This document shows, in pieces, positions 1 to 8,002 of a stretch of DNA of 64,000 nt (position 1 is the first letter of the stretch; each line of letters opens with the position of its first letter). The DNA is from Bacteroides neonati (GTDB lineage: Bacteria > Bacteroidota > Bacteroidia > Bacteroidales > Bacteroidaceae): NCBI RefSeq assembly GCF_000499785.1, contig NZ_HG726023.1, forward strand, positions 531,791-595,790, read 5' to 3'. Under the pieces are notes generated by a model, which ran no database searches, was not told where the DNA came from, and worked only from the letters and a program-made list of their open reading frames with translations. A program made the position numbers and the translations under genes.

Positions 1-1311
1 AATGGTCGGTACGGAAATCTGTCCGCTTTCGCGTTCGTAATCAGCAGTAAAGCGTTCCAAGTGACCAATAGCAACAGCCTCTTTATTCATTTTTAAATGA
101 ATACATTTGGCTTCGCACTGCTTTTCCTGCGGACATACACGGCCGCATACAGCCGGCAGGGCACTTGTTTCTTTTAAGGTTTTAGCAGCTTCCAAGAACT
201 CGCCACGCTCGATGTTCTTGATGAAACGAGGAATATCGATACCTACCGGACAGCCTTCCATGCAACCGGGATTGGCGCAATCCAGACAGCGTTTGGCTTC
301 GGTCATGGCTTGTTCCTTCGTCAGTCCCTGATTCACTTCTTCTTTACGGCTGTGCGAACGGTATTCCGCATCTAGCTCGTTCATGTGGCAGCGTTCGATA
401 TTTGAGCGCTCTTTAGCCTTTATCGATTTACGTAATTCTTCGCGCCAAGGTGCGTTACGACTGTTCTCGTCGTTTTCTTTGACAGCTTCGCAATGCTCCT
501 CGAGTTTGGTCATCTCTTCGCGTTCGATGCTTTTGAAAGCACCCATACGCTTCAACATTTCGTCGAAATCTACCTGATGTCCATCGAACTCCGGACCATC
601 TACACAAACAAATTTAGTTTTTCCACCGATGGTTATACGACAAGCTCCGCACATACCCGTACCATCTACCATAATGGTATTCAATGAAACGTCGGTTGGA
701 ATTTCATATTTTTTTGTCAGTAAGCAAACGAACTTCATCATGATGGCCGGACCGATGGCAAAGCATTTGTCTACTTTTTCGCGTTTAAGAACCTCTTCTA
801 CACCTTCCGTAACCAATCCTTTTTGTCCGTACGAACCATCATCTGTCATAATGATTACATCGTCCGAGCTTTCACGAATTTCCTTTTCAAGAATGATTAA
901 ATCTTTGCTGCGGCCTGCCAAAACGGAGATTACCCGGTTGCCGGCTGCTTTCAAAGCTTGTACAATGGGGAGCATCGGTGCAGTACCTACGCCACCGGCT
1001 GCACAAATTACGGTACCGAAGTTTTCAATGTGAGTAGCTTGTCCCAAAGGGCCTACTACGTCAGTGATATAGTCTCCTACCTTCAATTCGCACAGGCGTG
1101 TCGATGATAATCCCACCTCCTGTACAACGAGGGTAATTGTTCCTTTTTTAACGTCGGCACCGGCAATAGTCAGCGGCATACGTTCTCCTTTATCGCCCAC
1201 ACGGACGATTACAAAATGACCTGCTTTACGTGATTTCGCAATCAACGGGGCCTCAATCTCCAGTTTAAATACTTTCTCTGAGAAATGTTCCTTGCTAATG
1301 ATTTTGTTCAT
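1..1311 (-). CDS. NfnA/NfnB-type fusion (ferredoxin-NADP reductase subunit fused to glutamate-synthase small-subunit-like protein), 3' end missing
   Basis: The first 437 residues are visible; the gene runs off the left edge. Residues 1-220 read as a dihydroorotate dehydrogenase electron-transfer (PyrK/SudB/NfnA) module: an FAD-binding barrel followed by an NAD(P) fold with AAGGVGTAPM. A cysteine cluster (MCGACRI and a further Cys) follows and would hold a [2Fe-2S] centre. From about residue 330 the sequence changes to the GltD/NfnB N-terminal ferredoxin-like domain (CLDCANPGCMEGCP, then CGRVCPQEKQCEAKC), which binds [4Fe-4S] clusters. In the family such proteins move electrons between NADPH, NADH and ferredoxin in the cytoplasm; the exact substrate pair cannot be read here. 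The ATG is preceded at 1367-1374 by a TATCTTTG -7 box on the minus strand. The fusion in one chain is usual in Bacteroidales, where databases label it bifunctional DHODB-reductase/glutamate synthase. Confidence 0.9.
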   Translation of the reverse strand, partial: MNKIISKEHFSEKVFKLEIEAPLIAKSRKAGHFVIVRVGDKGERMPLTIAGADVKKGTITLVVQEVGLSSTRLCELKVGDYITDVVGPLGQATHIENFGTVICAAGGVGTAPMLPIVQALKAAGNRVISVLAGRSKDLIILEKEIRESSDDVIIMTDDGSYGQKGLVTEGVEEVLKREKVDKCFAIGPAIMMKFVCLLTKKYEIPTDVSLNTIMVDGTGMCGACRITIGGKTKFVCVDGPEFDGHQVDFDEMLKRMGAFKSIEREEMTKLEEHCEAVKENDENSRNAPWREELRKSIKAKERSNIERCHMNELDAEYRSHSRKEEVNQGLTKEQAMTEAKRCLDCANPGCMEGCPVGIDIPRFIKNIERGEFLEAAKTLKETSALPAVCGRVCPQEKQCEAKCIHLKMNKEAVAIGHLERFTADYERESGQISVPTI

Positions 1312-1447
1312 TATATAATTAATTTGTTAGATAGATTACGCAACTACTATCAGAATGATATTTTCACAAAGATATGGCTATTTTGGGAAATATAAAAGAA
1401 AAGTAATAAATCTCCCGAAAAAGTATTTAAATGATGATCAATTACTG

Positions 1448-2025
1448 TTATTTAGTTCTGATTTTGTATCCGGCTATTCCGTGAGTAAACAATAAACAAG
1501 AAGCAAGGCAAATAAATCCAGTAAGCATTTTGTGCTCCGGCCATCTCTTTGAATAAGCCAAACAGGGTAGGCATTACTGCGCCACCTACCATAGCCATGA
1601 TAAGAAGCGATGATCCTGCTTTGGTCAATTGACTTAAATCGGCCATTACCAAAGACCATAGAGCAGGTCACATCAGGGAATAGCCCAATGCCAATAATGC
1701 CAGGCAATAAATAGAAAGATCGGCTGGTGTAAGAACAACCGGCAACGAGCCAACAATGGCAACGGTCGAACCAATTTTCAATGCTGTAGCTTGGCTAATG
1801 TATTTAGGACTAAAGATGATACTTTATCGTTGAAGTCTTCACCGGCAGCTTTTACTTCGGGTAGCGGAGATATCAGCGAGATAAGTCCAAGTACAATAAA
1901 GATAGCGATAATTACGTAGAAAGGTAGAAACAAATATAAGAAACGAGTTAATACCCAATGTGAAGCCGATTGCAAAGAACATGATACCGATAAATGCTAA
2001 AGGTAAAGCAACGCTTTTTTGTCAT
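1448..2025 (-). pseudogene. Decayed glucose/galactose (FucP/GluP-type) MFS transporter
   Basis: Fragments of one transporter lie in order in different frames. The start region reads, after a one-base frame change in a run of six A, as VALPLAFIGIMFFAIGFT, the first membrane helix. It then jumps directly to a later segment (LPFYVIIAIFIVLGLISL followed by PLPEVKAAGED), so several hundred bases are missing. A C-terminal stretch follows with LSQLTKAGSSLLIMAMVGGA and, in another frame, the natural C-terminus GIAGYKIRTK. Stops and at least three frame changes rule out a working protein. Family members import hexoses by proton symport with 12 helices and about 430 residues; less than half remains. 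It sits downstream of serS, beyond the serS terminator. Confidence 0.85.
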
Positions 2026-2049
2026 GGTATTATTTTTCTGATATCTATA

Positions 2050-2092
2050 AAAATACCTCTTGCAGTAGATGGGCTTCATCTTTGCAAGAGGC
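2050..2092 (-). terminator. Rho-independent terminator of serS
   Basis: CCTCTTGCA (2056-2064) pairs with TGCAAGAGG (2083-2091). On the minus strand the hairpin is followed by TATTTTTAT, placed directly after the serS stop. Confidence 0.75.
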
Positions 2093-2107
2093 TGTATTTC
2101 GAAATGA

Positions 2108-3382
2108 TTAATCGATGATATCGAAACCGCAGTAAGGTACCAATGCTTTTGGAATTCGAATACCTTCGGGTGTCTGGTTATTTTCAAGCAATGCGGCCAC
2201 AATACGTGGCAAGGCCAAAGCGGAGCCATTTAATGTGTGGCAAAGTTCTGTTTTCTTATCTGCATTGCGATAACGACATTTCAGGCGATTGGCTTGATAC
2301 GTATCAAAGTTCGATACGGAACTAACCTCCAACCAGCGTTTCTGTGCTTCCGAATATACTTCAAAGTCAAAACAAAGTGCTGCTGTAAAGCTCATATCGC
2401 CACCACATAAGCGGAGAATACGATAGGGGAGTTCCAGCTTCTGCAACAGACCCTCTACATGGTTCAACATTTCTTGATGCGACTCACGAGAGTGTTCGGG
2501 TTTGTCAATGCGAACTAGCTCTACTTTGGCAAATTCGTGTAAGCGATTGAGCCCTCGTACATCTTTACCATAAGAACCTGCTTCGCGACGGAAGCACTGT
2601 GTGTAGGCACAGTTCTTAATTGGCAATTGTTTTTCGTCGAGTATAACATCCCGGTAAATGTTGGTCACAGGAACTTCTGCCGTCGGTATTAAATAGAGAT
2701 CATCTACTTCACAATGATACATCTGTCCTTCTTTGTCGGGAAGTTGACCGGTTCCGTATCCTGATGCCGTATTGACCACTGTCGGAGGCATGATTTCGAG
2801 ATAACCCGATTTGCGTGCTTCGTCCAAGAAGAAATTGATAAGTGCACGCTGAAGCTGAGCGCCTTTACCTTTGTATACCGGAAAACCGGCACCGGCGATC
2901 TTAACGCCCAAATCAAAATCGACCAGATCGTATTTTTGTGTGAGCTCCCAGTGAGGAAGAGCATCTGTAGGCAATTCGGTTTCCATTCCGCCCATCTTTG
3001 CAACAATATTGTCTTCTGCACAGACTCCTTCGGGCACCTCTTCGTATGGTATGTTGGGGATTGTGTAAAGCAGATTCAGCAATTCGGTAGAAGCATTGCT
3101 CATCGCTTCATCGAATACTTTGTTGGCTTCTTTGAGTTCGGCAACACGAGCCCGGGCAGTTTCGGCTTCCTCTTTCTTGCCTTCTTTCATTAGTTGTCCG
3201 ATGGTTTTCGAAAGCGAGTTTACCTCTGCCAGGTTCTTGTCTAATTCATTTTGTGCATTACGTCTTTTGTCGTTGACTTCGATTACTTGTGCAATCGTTT
3301 CGGGCGCACCTTTGAAGCGCTTCTTTTCCAGACCGCGGAGCACCGCGTCTGTGTTTTCTGTAATCTGTTTAATGGTAAGCAT
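2108..3382 (-). CDS. serS: Seryl-tRNA synthetase
   Basis: 424 residues, the usual length. It charges tRNA-Ser with serine in the cytoplasm. Residues 30-100 are the charged antiparallel coiled-coil arm that grips the long variable arm of tRNA-Ser. The class II catalytic core follows with TAEVPVTNIYRD (about 234-245), motif 2 FRREAGSYGKD (264-274) and motif 3 GSALALPRIVAALLENNQ near the C-terminus. The start MLTIKQITENTD was chosen over an ATG 48 bases upstream because it matches the family N-terminus. A TATCTTTG box lies at 3420-3427 on the minus strand, consistent with its own promoter, and a terminator follows, so it is probably a single-gene unit. Confidence 0.98.
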   Translation of the reverse strand: MLTIKQITENTDAVLRGLEKKRFKGAPETIAQVIEVNDKRRNAQNELDKNLAEVNSLSKTIGQLMKEGKKEEAETARARVAELKEANKVFDEAMSNASTELLNLLYTIPNIPYEEVPEGVCAEDNIVAKMGGMETELPTDALPHWELTQKYDLVDFDLGVKIAGAGFPVYKGKGAQLQRALINFFLDEARKSGYLEIMPPTVVNTASGYGTGQLPDKEGQMYHCEVDDLYLIPTAEVPVTNIYRDVILDEKQLPIKNCAYTQCFRREAGSYGKDVRGLNRLHEFAKVELVRIDKPEHSRESHQEMLNHVEGLLQKLELPYRILRLCGGDMSFTAALCFDFEVYSEAQKRWLEVSSVSNFDTYQANRLKCRYRNADKKTELCHTLNGSALALPRIVAALLENNQTPEGIRIPKALVPYCGFDIID

Positions 3383-3461
3383 ATCTATGACTTTTAATGA
3401 ACTTATCAGTTTAAGAGCACAAAGATACAAATAAAAATGATTGAAGGTAAAATAAGGCTTA

Positions 3462-4175
3462 TTATAAATAATAGGATAAGCCTATTTGCAAAGAAGGTAG
3501 AAATAAATTTATTCTGCTCCTTGATTGCAGTGTATTATTTAACGAAGAATACTTATTTCTTGGCTTTATGGGAGCATATATAGCACCTGCTTCTATTTTT
3601 GCTCCCCAGTACTTGGCAAAAGCATATTCGTATCCGATATTGAGGTTGATACAAATTCCAGAGTATTCGGCTTTATATGCGTCACTTAGTTTAAACTGAG
3701 TATCGCTTATGTATCGCAAATAGCCAATACCAAAGTCAATTAATCCAAAGCAGTTAGCAAATGCTGTCTCTCTCTTTATGAAAGAAATTTGGGGGGCAAC
3801 ATAGGTTATTCTTGTGTTTTCTTTTGCTTGAATAAGCTGATTAGATAAATAGTGATTTTTATGGTGTGTGAAGTCGTAAAAGTAAACTCCATATCCAATG
3901 ACTTTTTTCTGAGAATAGCTCATGAGCCTGAAAGAGTAAGAAAGTCCGCTAGTACTTTTGTTATCGGCATCTTCCCAGATAGACTCCCCTTTATTAGAGG
4001 CACTTGGGCTGAATCCGATACCGGCGTGAAGGATGAGTATTTGCTTCTTTGCTGTACTATCTTCAGAAAAAGGAAGTGGTTGTGCCAGAATGTAGCAGCT
4101 GTAAGTAAGTAAGCCCAAGAACGAGATTACTTGCTTACAGTGACTGATGTATTCTGTTATTCTACAGTTGTCCAT
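3462..4175 (-). CDS. Hypothetical secreted protein, outer-membrane beta-barrel-like
   Basis: 237 residues. The N-terminus has a hydrophobic segment (VISFLGLLTYSCYILAQ) that looks like a signal peptide ending near AQ. The rest alternates polar and aromatic/hydrophobic residues in short strands (GYGVYFYDF, GICINLNIGYEYAFAKY, WGAKIEAGAIY) and ends LQIGLSYYL, a C-terminal aromatic-rich strand like those of Bacteroidetes porin-family/OmpA-type barrels. I do not recognise a specific family. Its start overlaps the end of the small frame at 4157-4372, suggesting translational coupling in a three-part unit with the lipoprotein remnant upstream. Base composition is more AT-rich than serS. Confidence 0.6.
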   Translation of the reverse strand: MDNCRITEYISHCKQVISFLGLLTYSCYILAQPLPFSEDSTAKKQILILHAGIGFSPSASNKGESIWEDADNKSTSGLSYSFRLMSYSQKKVIGYGVYFYDFTHHKNHYLSNQLIQAKENTRITYVAPQISFIKRETAFANCFGLIDFGIGYLRYISDTQFKLSDAYKAEYSGICINLNIGYEYAFAKYWGAKIEAGAIYAPIKPRNKYSSLNNTLQSRSRINLFLPSLQIGLSYYL

Positions 4176-4372
4176 AGAGAGTAGCTGTTTTCTGCAATTG
4201 ATAATATCGATTTTAAGTAATCCGCTTTTTCTGAACTGATTGATAAATCGTCAATTTGTTTGTTTATCTGTATGCTAAAAGATCTTACTTTTTCTTTATC
4301 GTCTATATTCCCAATGTATGGTATCGACTCTTTTAATGGCTGTTGCAACTGAGGATACTGCGGCGGATACAA
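4157..4372 (-). CDS. Small hypothetical frame, probably the distal part of the broken lipoprotein gene
   Basis: 71 codons from an ATG at 4372. The product is hydrophilic (SFSIQINKQIDDLSISSE) with no recognised domain. It begins 10 bases after the stop of the lipoprotein-like frame at 4383-4643 and its last codons overlap the next gene's start at 4175. The lipoprotein frame can be read past its stop as TLVSAAVSSVATAIKR, an alternative translation of the first third of this same DNA, so I think this frame is the 3' remainder of one gene that has lost its reading frame rather than an independent gene. Confidence 0.35.
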   Translation of the reverse strand: MYPPQYPQLQQPLKESIPYIGNIDDKEKVRSFSIQINKQIDDLSISSEKADYLKSILSIAENSYSLWTTVE

Positions 4373-4382
4373 GTGTAAGCCT

Positions 4383-4643
4383 TTAATCTAAATTAGATCT
4401 TCTTCCCCATGAGTATCCACAGGCATCTGAATATAGGACAGATAATAATCGCTTGAAAAATCGAGGTCTTCTTGTTTGAGGCTGGTAGTGTTCTTTGTTG
4501 AGCCTTTTTGTTTGCAATGTTAATGTTTGGGTTTTAGCATTGTCATTACAATGGATTTCATTAGTGATAACAGGGGGTTCATCTCGAGTAATACATGCAC
4601 TCAATAAGACTACACATATCAAAATTGATAATAAGGTTTTCAT
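4383..4643 (-). pseudogene. Short lipoprotein, probably truncated
   Basis: 86 residues with a lipoprotein signal (MKTLLSILICVVLLSAC, lipobox LSAC with Cys17), so the product would be lipid-anchored in the envelope. A basic stretch (RRPRFFKRLLSVLYSDACGY) follows, and the frame then stops at TAA after RRSNLD. Reading through that stop gives an alanine/valine-rich helix (TLVSAAVSSVATAIKR) before another stop, which looks like lost coding sequence. Small Bacteroides lipoproteins with a basic patch followed by an Ala/Gly-rich hydrophobic stretch are familiar, but I cannot name the family. The start is well supported; the truncation is inferred. Confidence 0.5.
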
Positions 4644-4740
4644 ATAGAGATTTATATTTGGGCTATATGCAAATATATATTAAATAATGTTTTATTGGAT
4701 GCTGCTTATTTTATTTTAGCTTTATTTAACCCCGTTTGGC

Positions 4741-4790
4741 AAAAAAAGAAAGGAGATGTAATCACACGTGATTACATCTCCTTCTTTTTT
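4741..4790 (-). terminator. Terminator of the rplU-rpmA unit
   Basis: A near-perfect stem (GGAGATGTAATCA at 4752-4764 with TGATTACATCTCC at 4769-4781) is flanked by A-rich and T-rich tracts on both sides. It can therefore stop transcription in either direction; it sits just after the rpmA stop. Confidence 0.85.
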
Positions 4791-4806
4791 GTATTTGTTT
4801 AGAAAC

Positions 4807-5076
4807 TTATGCTTCTGTGCTTTCGAGTGGAATAATAGAGCAAGAGCGTTTGTCGCCTTTACCTACTTTGAAGCTTACTGTTCCGTCTACTAATGCGAAA
4901 AGAGTATGGTCTTTACCCATTCCCATGTTTTCACCTGGGTGGAATTCTGTACCTCTCTGGCGGATGATGATGTTGCCTGCTTTGCAAACTTCGCCACCAA
5001 ATATCTTTACGCCTAATCTTTTGCTATGAGATTCACGGCCGTTCTTAGAACTACCAACTCCTTTTTTATGTGCCAT
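4807..5076 (-). CDS. rpmA: 50S ribosomal protein L27
   Basis: 89 residues, normal for L27, a large-subunit protein whose N-terminal tail reaches toward the peptidyl-transferase centre. The sequence has the family signature: [20 protein letters not shown], then [18 protein letters not shown] and [17 protein letters not shown]. The protein begins directly with MAHKKG, so no N-terminal propeptide is present. It lies 21 bases downstream of rplU and is evidently co-transcribed from the rplU promoter, the arrangement found in most bacteria. Confidence 0.98.
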   Translation of the reverse strand: MAHKKGVGSSKNGRESHSKRLGVKIFGGEVCKAGNIIIRQRGTEFHPGENMGMGKDHTLFALVDGTVSFKVGKGDKRSCSIIPLESTEA

Positions 5077-5097
5077 TTCTTTTTACTTTTTAATTGA

Positions 5098-5415
5098 TTA
5101 AGCTACTACTTCTGTGATTGTTACTTCTGTAAATTGCTGACGGTGACCGTTGCGTTTTCTGTAACCTTTTCTTCTTTTCTTGTGGAAAACGATTACTTTG
5201 TCACCTTTTACAAGGTTAGAAACGATTTGGCAAACGACTTTAGCACCTTCTACTGTAGGAGCACCTACGGTGATTGTTCCGTCTTTGTCTACTAAAAGAA
5301 CTTTGTCGAATTCTACTGTTGCACCATTCTCAGCATCTTGGATGTGGTGAACAAACATTTTCTTTCCGGCTTCAGCTTTGAACTGTTGGCCATTGATTTC
5401 TACAATTGCGTACAT
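5098..5415 (-). CDS. rplU: 50S ribosomal protein L21
   Basis: 105 residues, typical of L21, which binds 23S rRNA in the large subunit. Recognisable features are [18 protein letters not shown] at the N-terminus, the central [17 protein letters not shown] segment and the strongly basic tail ([25 protein letters not shown]). It is the first gene of the rplU-rpmA pair. A promoter with both boxes lies upstream and leaves a leader of about 85-90 bases, long enough to fold; autogenous control through such a leader is known for other ribosomal protein operons but is not shown here. Confidence 0.98.
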   Translation of the reverse strand: MYAIVEINGQQFKAEAGKKMFVHHIQDAENGATVEFDKVLLVDKDGTITVGAPTVEGAKVVCQIVSNLVKGDKVIVFHKKRRKGYRKRNGHRQQFTEVTITEVVA

Positions 5416-5508
5416 TTGTTATGTATAGTAATGTAAGTTAGCTCCGTCGGGTGGTCTTTAATCACTTAGAGAACACTTGGTTGAACCCGGTGCGGAATAA
5501 TCAGGGCA

Positions 5509-5540
5509 CAAAAGTAGTGCATTTATTCGTTAAGAGCAAA
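5509..5540 (-). promoter_or_regulatory. Promoter of rplU-rpmA
   Basis: On the minus strand TTTG (5540-5537), a 20-base spacer and TACTTTTG (5516-5509) match the Bacteroidetes primary sigma consensus. Transcription would start near 5502, about 87 bases ahead of the rplU ATG. Confidence 0.8.
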
Positions 5541-5633
5541 TATTTCTTTCTTTTTTTCAGAAAAGAATGCTCTCTTACAAGGAAATACGTATGACGCAAA
5601 TAGTTCCAGATGTAGAGGTAAGTTGCACCATCG

Positions 5634-6272
5634 CTATTTTAATACTCCTGTAAGATTATCGACAATTTTCTTGTGAGGATACGCTTTCAGCTCTTTATCG
5701 GTTGTAATTCCGTTGGTCACTCCGACAAAATCAATATTTGCTGCGGCGGCAGTTTCCGCATCGACAGTGCTATCGCCTATATAGAGTGTCTTTGACGGAG
5801 TGGCCTGCAATTGCTCTATGGCTAGCAACAGTCCTTCGGGATGTGGCTTGTGGCGACTTACATCTTCTCCGCCTATAATCAAGTCGAACCACTCCTCTGC
5901 CTGACTCTCTTTGAGGTAGCTCACAATCATGTGGCGATACTTCGTTGAAATAATCCCGATACGTACTCCTTGCTTTTTAAGCTCGGTGAGTGTTGTTATG
6001 GTCTCGGGAAAAAAGAACGTATTTTTGTTCATGTATTTGGCCGATTCGATCGAGTACTCTTTTCGCCAGGCAGCCAGTGTTTCGGGGTCTTTGACACCTG
6101 TTAGGATAGAAAAAGAGTCTTCGAGTGTTTTGCCAATAGTCCGTTTAATCGCCTCGTCTGATACATCGGTATATTGATGCCGATCGAGTACGATCCGGAA
6201 GCAAGTAACGATACCTTTCGAAGAGTCTGCCAATGTATAGTCGAAGTCAAATAAATATGTCGTGTACTTCAT
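5634..6272 (-). CDS. HAD-superfamily hydrolase, phosphoglycolate phosphatase-like
   Basis: 212 residues. HAD motif I is FDFDYTLADSS with Asp9 as nucleophile and Asp11; motif II is GIISTKYR; motif III lysine is in SRHKPHPEG; motif IV is YIGDSTVDAETAA. An alpha-helical cap between motifs I and II places it in the Gph/pyrophosphatase (PpaX) group, cytoplasmic enzymes that remove phosphate from small phosphorylated metabolites. The substrate cannot be read from sequence. It stands alone on the minus strand between rplU and the TraB-like gene. Confidence 0.9.
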   Translation of the reverse strand: MKYTTYLFDFDYTLADSSKGIVTCFRIVLDRHQYTDVSDEAIKRTIGKTLEDSFSILTGVKDPETLAAWRKEYSIESAKYMNKNTFFFPETITTLTELKKQGVRIGIISTKYRHMIVSYLKESQAEEWFDLIIGGEDVSRHKPHPEGLLLAIEQLQATPSKTLYIGDSTVDAETAAAANIDFVGVTNGITTDKELKAYPHKKIVDNLTGVLK

Positions 6273-6313
6273 TCTTGATCTGTTTTAGCTGTAAAAATAA
6301 CCCTGAATCAGGG

Positions 6314-7198
6314 CTATTTTACAGCTTCTATTTTATATCCTTGTTGTTCGAGTAAATTGAGTAATCCTTCTTTCCCCGGTAGGTGTAGTGCTCCTACTGC
6401 AATAAAGGTCGGAGCCTCTTTCATGATGGTTGGTAGCTTTTTTGCCCAATCTTTATTCCGATGATTAATCATCGCTTCTTTCTCACCGGGTAGCGGATCG
6501 CATTCATCTCCTTGCAGTTCTTCCGAAAGTTTATACATGGCATCCAAATCTTGTGCATTATAATAAGCTGTCAGCCTCTTCATCTGATCAATATTTTTGT
6601 CGATGTTGTTTAACATGCATAACAACGACTGAGCTTGCCGGGTGAGTGAACTTCCATTGTATAGCAAGTTGAACTGAAACTCGGGAGTCTCCAGGGCTCC
6701 TACTTTTTTCCCATTACCGGTTGCCAACGTTTGGAAATATGTATCGAGTTGTTCTTGCGGATTAAAGCCGCCTACGTGTTTCATGTATAGAATCACTATC
6801 AGGTTATTGGATAGGAAAGCGGGTTTAACTTTGGGCATCATGGCAATATCGAACATTAAATTCTCTTTGCTGTATTTGTTGATCATGTCATACTCTTCGG
6901 GCGTAAAGAGCGATTTGAATGTAGTGTCGCTTGCAATAATCATCGCTTTTTGCATGAGCTGCATGATAGCCGGTTTTTGTACTTCAGACATGAGTAATTC
7001 GCCATACACTTGTTTCGTATCGTTCAATGCCTGCTTCATGCCGGCAATGCTGTCTTTAATGCTTAACGGCGATAGGTGATGAGTGCCCATAATATACGAG
7101 GGCTGCGTTAAGCCATTGCCCGATACTTTCCACAAAAGCTGTGCTTGCACAGATAGTGTTGCACAGATCAATAATAATAGTCCGAGAATCTTTTTCAT
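6314..7198 (-). CDS. TraB/GumN family protein, secreted
   Basis: 294 residues with an N-terminal signal peptide (MKKILGLLLLICATLSVQAQ). The mature part begins LLWKVSGNGLTQPSYIMGTHH, the standard TraB/GumN opening, with the GTHH motif, and closes with FIAVGALHLPGKEGLLNLL, the second conserved motif (GxxHLxG) of the family. The two motifs are thought to form a metal-binding active site related to the Tiki/PrgY proteases; function in Bacteroidetes is unknown. It follows the ABC ATPase gene by about 45 bases on the same strand and may share its transcript. Confidence 0.88.
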   Translation of the reverse strand: MKKILGLLLLICATLSVQAQLLWKVSGNGLTQPSYIMGTHHLSPLSIKDSIAGMKQALNDTKQVYGELLMSEVQKPAIMQLMQKAMIIASDTTFKSLFTPEEYDMINKYSKENLMFDIAMMPKVKPAFLSNNLIVILYMKHVGGFNPQEQLDTYFQTLATGNGKKVGALETPEFQFNLLYNGSSLTRQAQSLLCMLNNIDKNIDQMKRLTAYYNAQDLDAMYKLSEELQGDECDPLPGEKEAMINHRNKDWAKKLPTIMKEAPTFIAVGALHLPGKEGLLNLLEQQGYKIEAVK

Positions 7199-7242
7199 CC
7201 TGATTGGGTGTTTTTAATGAGATGATTTTTCGTGTATATAGC

Positions 7243-7944
7243 TTATTCCACGTTGAAGTAATCTTCCAGTTCTTTCTCAGCCGAGTTGTCCTCGTTGTTG
7301 ATATCGCGAATGATAACGCCATGTTCGAGCAAGGCAATGCGCGGACAGATGTCGACCGTGTGATTGAGGTTATGACTCGAGATGATAACCGTTGCATTAT
7401 GTTCCTCGTTATACCTCTTTAAAAGGTGTTTAATGATTGATTGCGAACTGGGGTCCAGAAAGTTGAACGGTTCATCGAGTATTAGCAACTGCGGATAATG
7501 CAACATGGCCGAGATAATACCGATCTTCTGTTTGTTTCCTGCTGAGAAGTTGCGGATGTATTTCTTCTGCCCCATCACTTCATCACCCATCAAACGTTCG
7601 AAAGGAAGCAAGCGTTCGTCTACCTCTTCTTTTTTCAAACCATACATTTTACCGATAAAGTAGAAGTACTCCTCCGGAGTGAGGTAGTCAATCAAAAAGC
7701 CATCATCGATAAAGGCGCCGGTGATTGTTTTCCAATCTTCGCTTTGGCTTACGTCAATATGATTGATTGTAACATTGCCTGCATCGGCTTTTAATAGATC
7801 CAGCATTAAACGAAAGAGGGTTGTTTTTCCTGCTCCATTGTTTCCTACCAATCCCACCATATCGCCTTGATGGATGGTGTAGTTCTCTATATGAACGGCT
7901 TGTTTATCGCCAAAGTTCTTTTGAAGTTGGTTGATTGTAATCAT
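7243..7944 (-). CDS. ABC transporter ATP-binding protein
   Basis: 233 residues. Walker A is GLVGNNGAGKTTLF, the signature is NFSAGNKQKIGI (a variant of LSGGQ), Walker B is LLILDEPFNFLDP and the switch histidine follows in VIISSHNL. The domain is an exporter-type ATPase of the CcmA/YtrB group. It lies 58 bases downstream of a DUF5687 membrane protein, and the two presumably form one ABC-2-like exporter in the inner membrane. The cargo is unknown. The C-terminus is acidic (NNEDNSAEKELEDYFNVE). Confidence 0.93.
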   Translation of the reverse strand: MITINQLQKNFGDKQAVHIENYTIHQGDMVGLVGNNGAGKTTLFRLMLDLLKADAGNVTINHIDVSQSEDWKTITGAFIDDGFLIDYLTPEEYFYFIGKMYGLKKEEVDERLLPFERLMGDEVMGQKKYIRNFSAGNKQKIGIISAMLHYPQLLILDEPFNFLDPSSQSIIKHLLKRYNEEHNATVIISSHNLNHTVDICPRIALLEHGVIIRDINNEDNSAEKELEDYFNVE

Positions 7945-8002
7945 GTATAATAAACGGATTAATGGTTAATGATGAATGAATAAGTTTGCACTTTAGTCAC
8001 TC

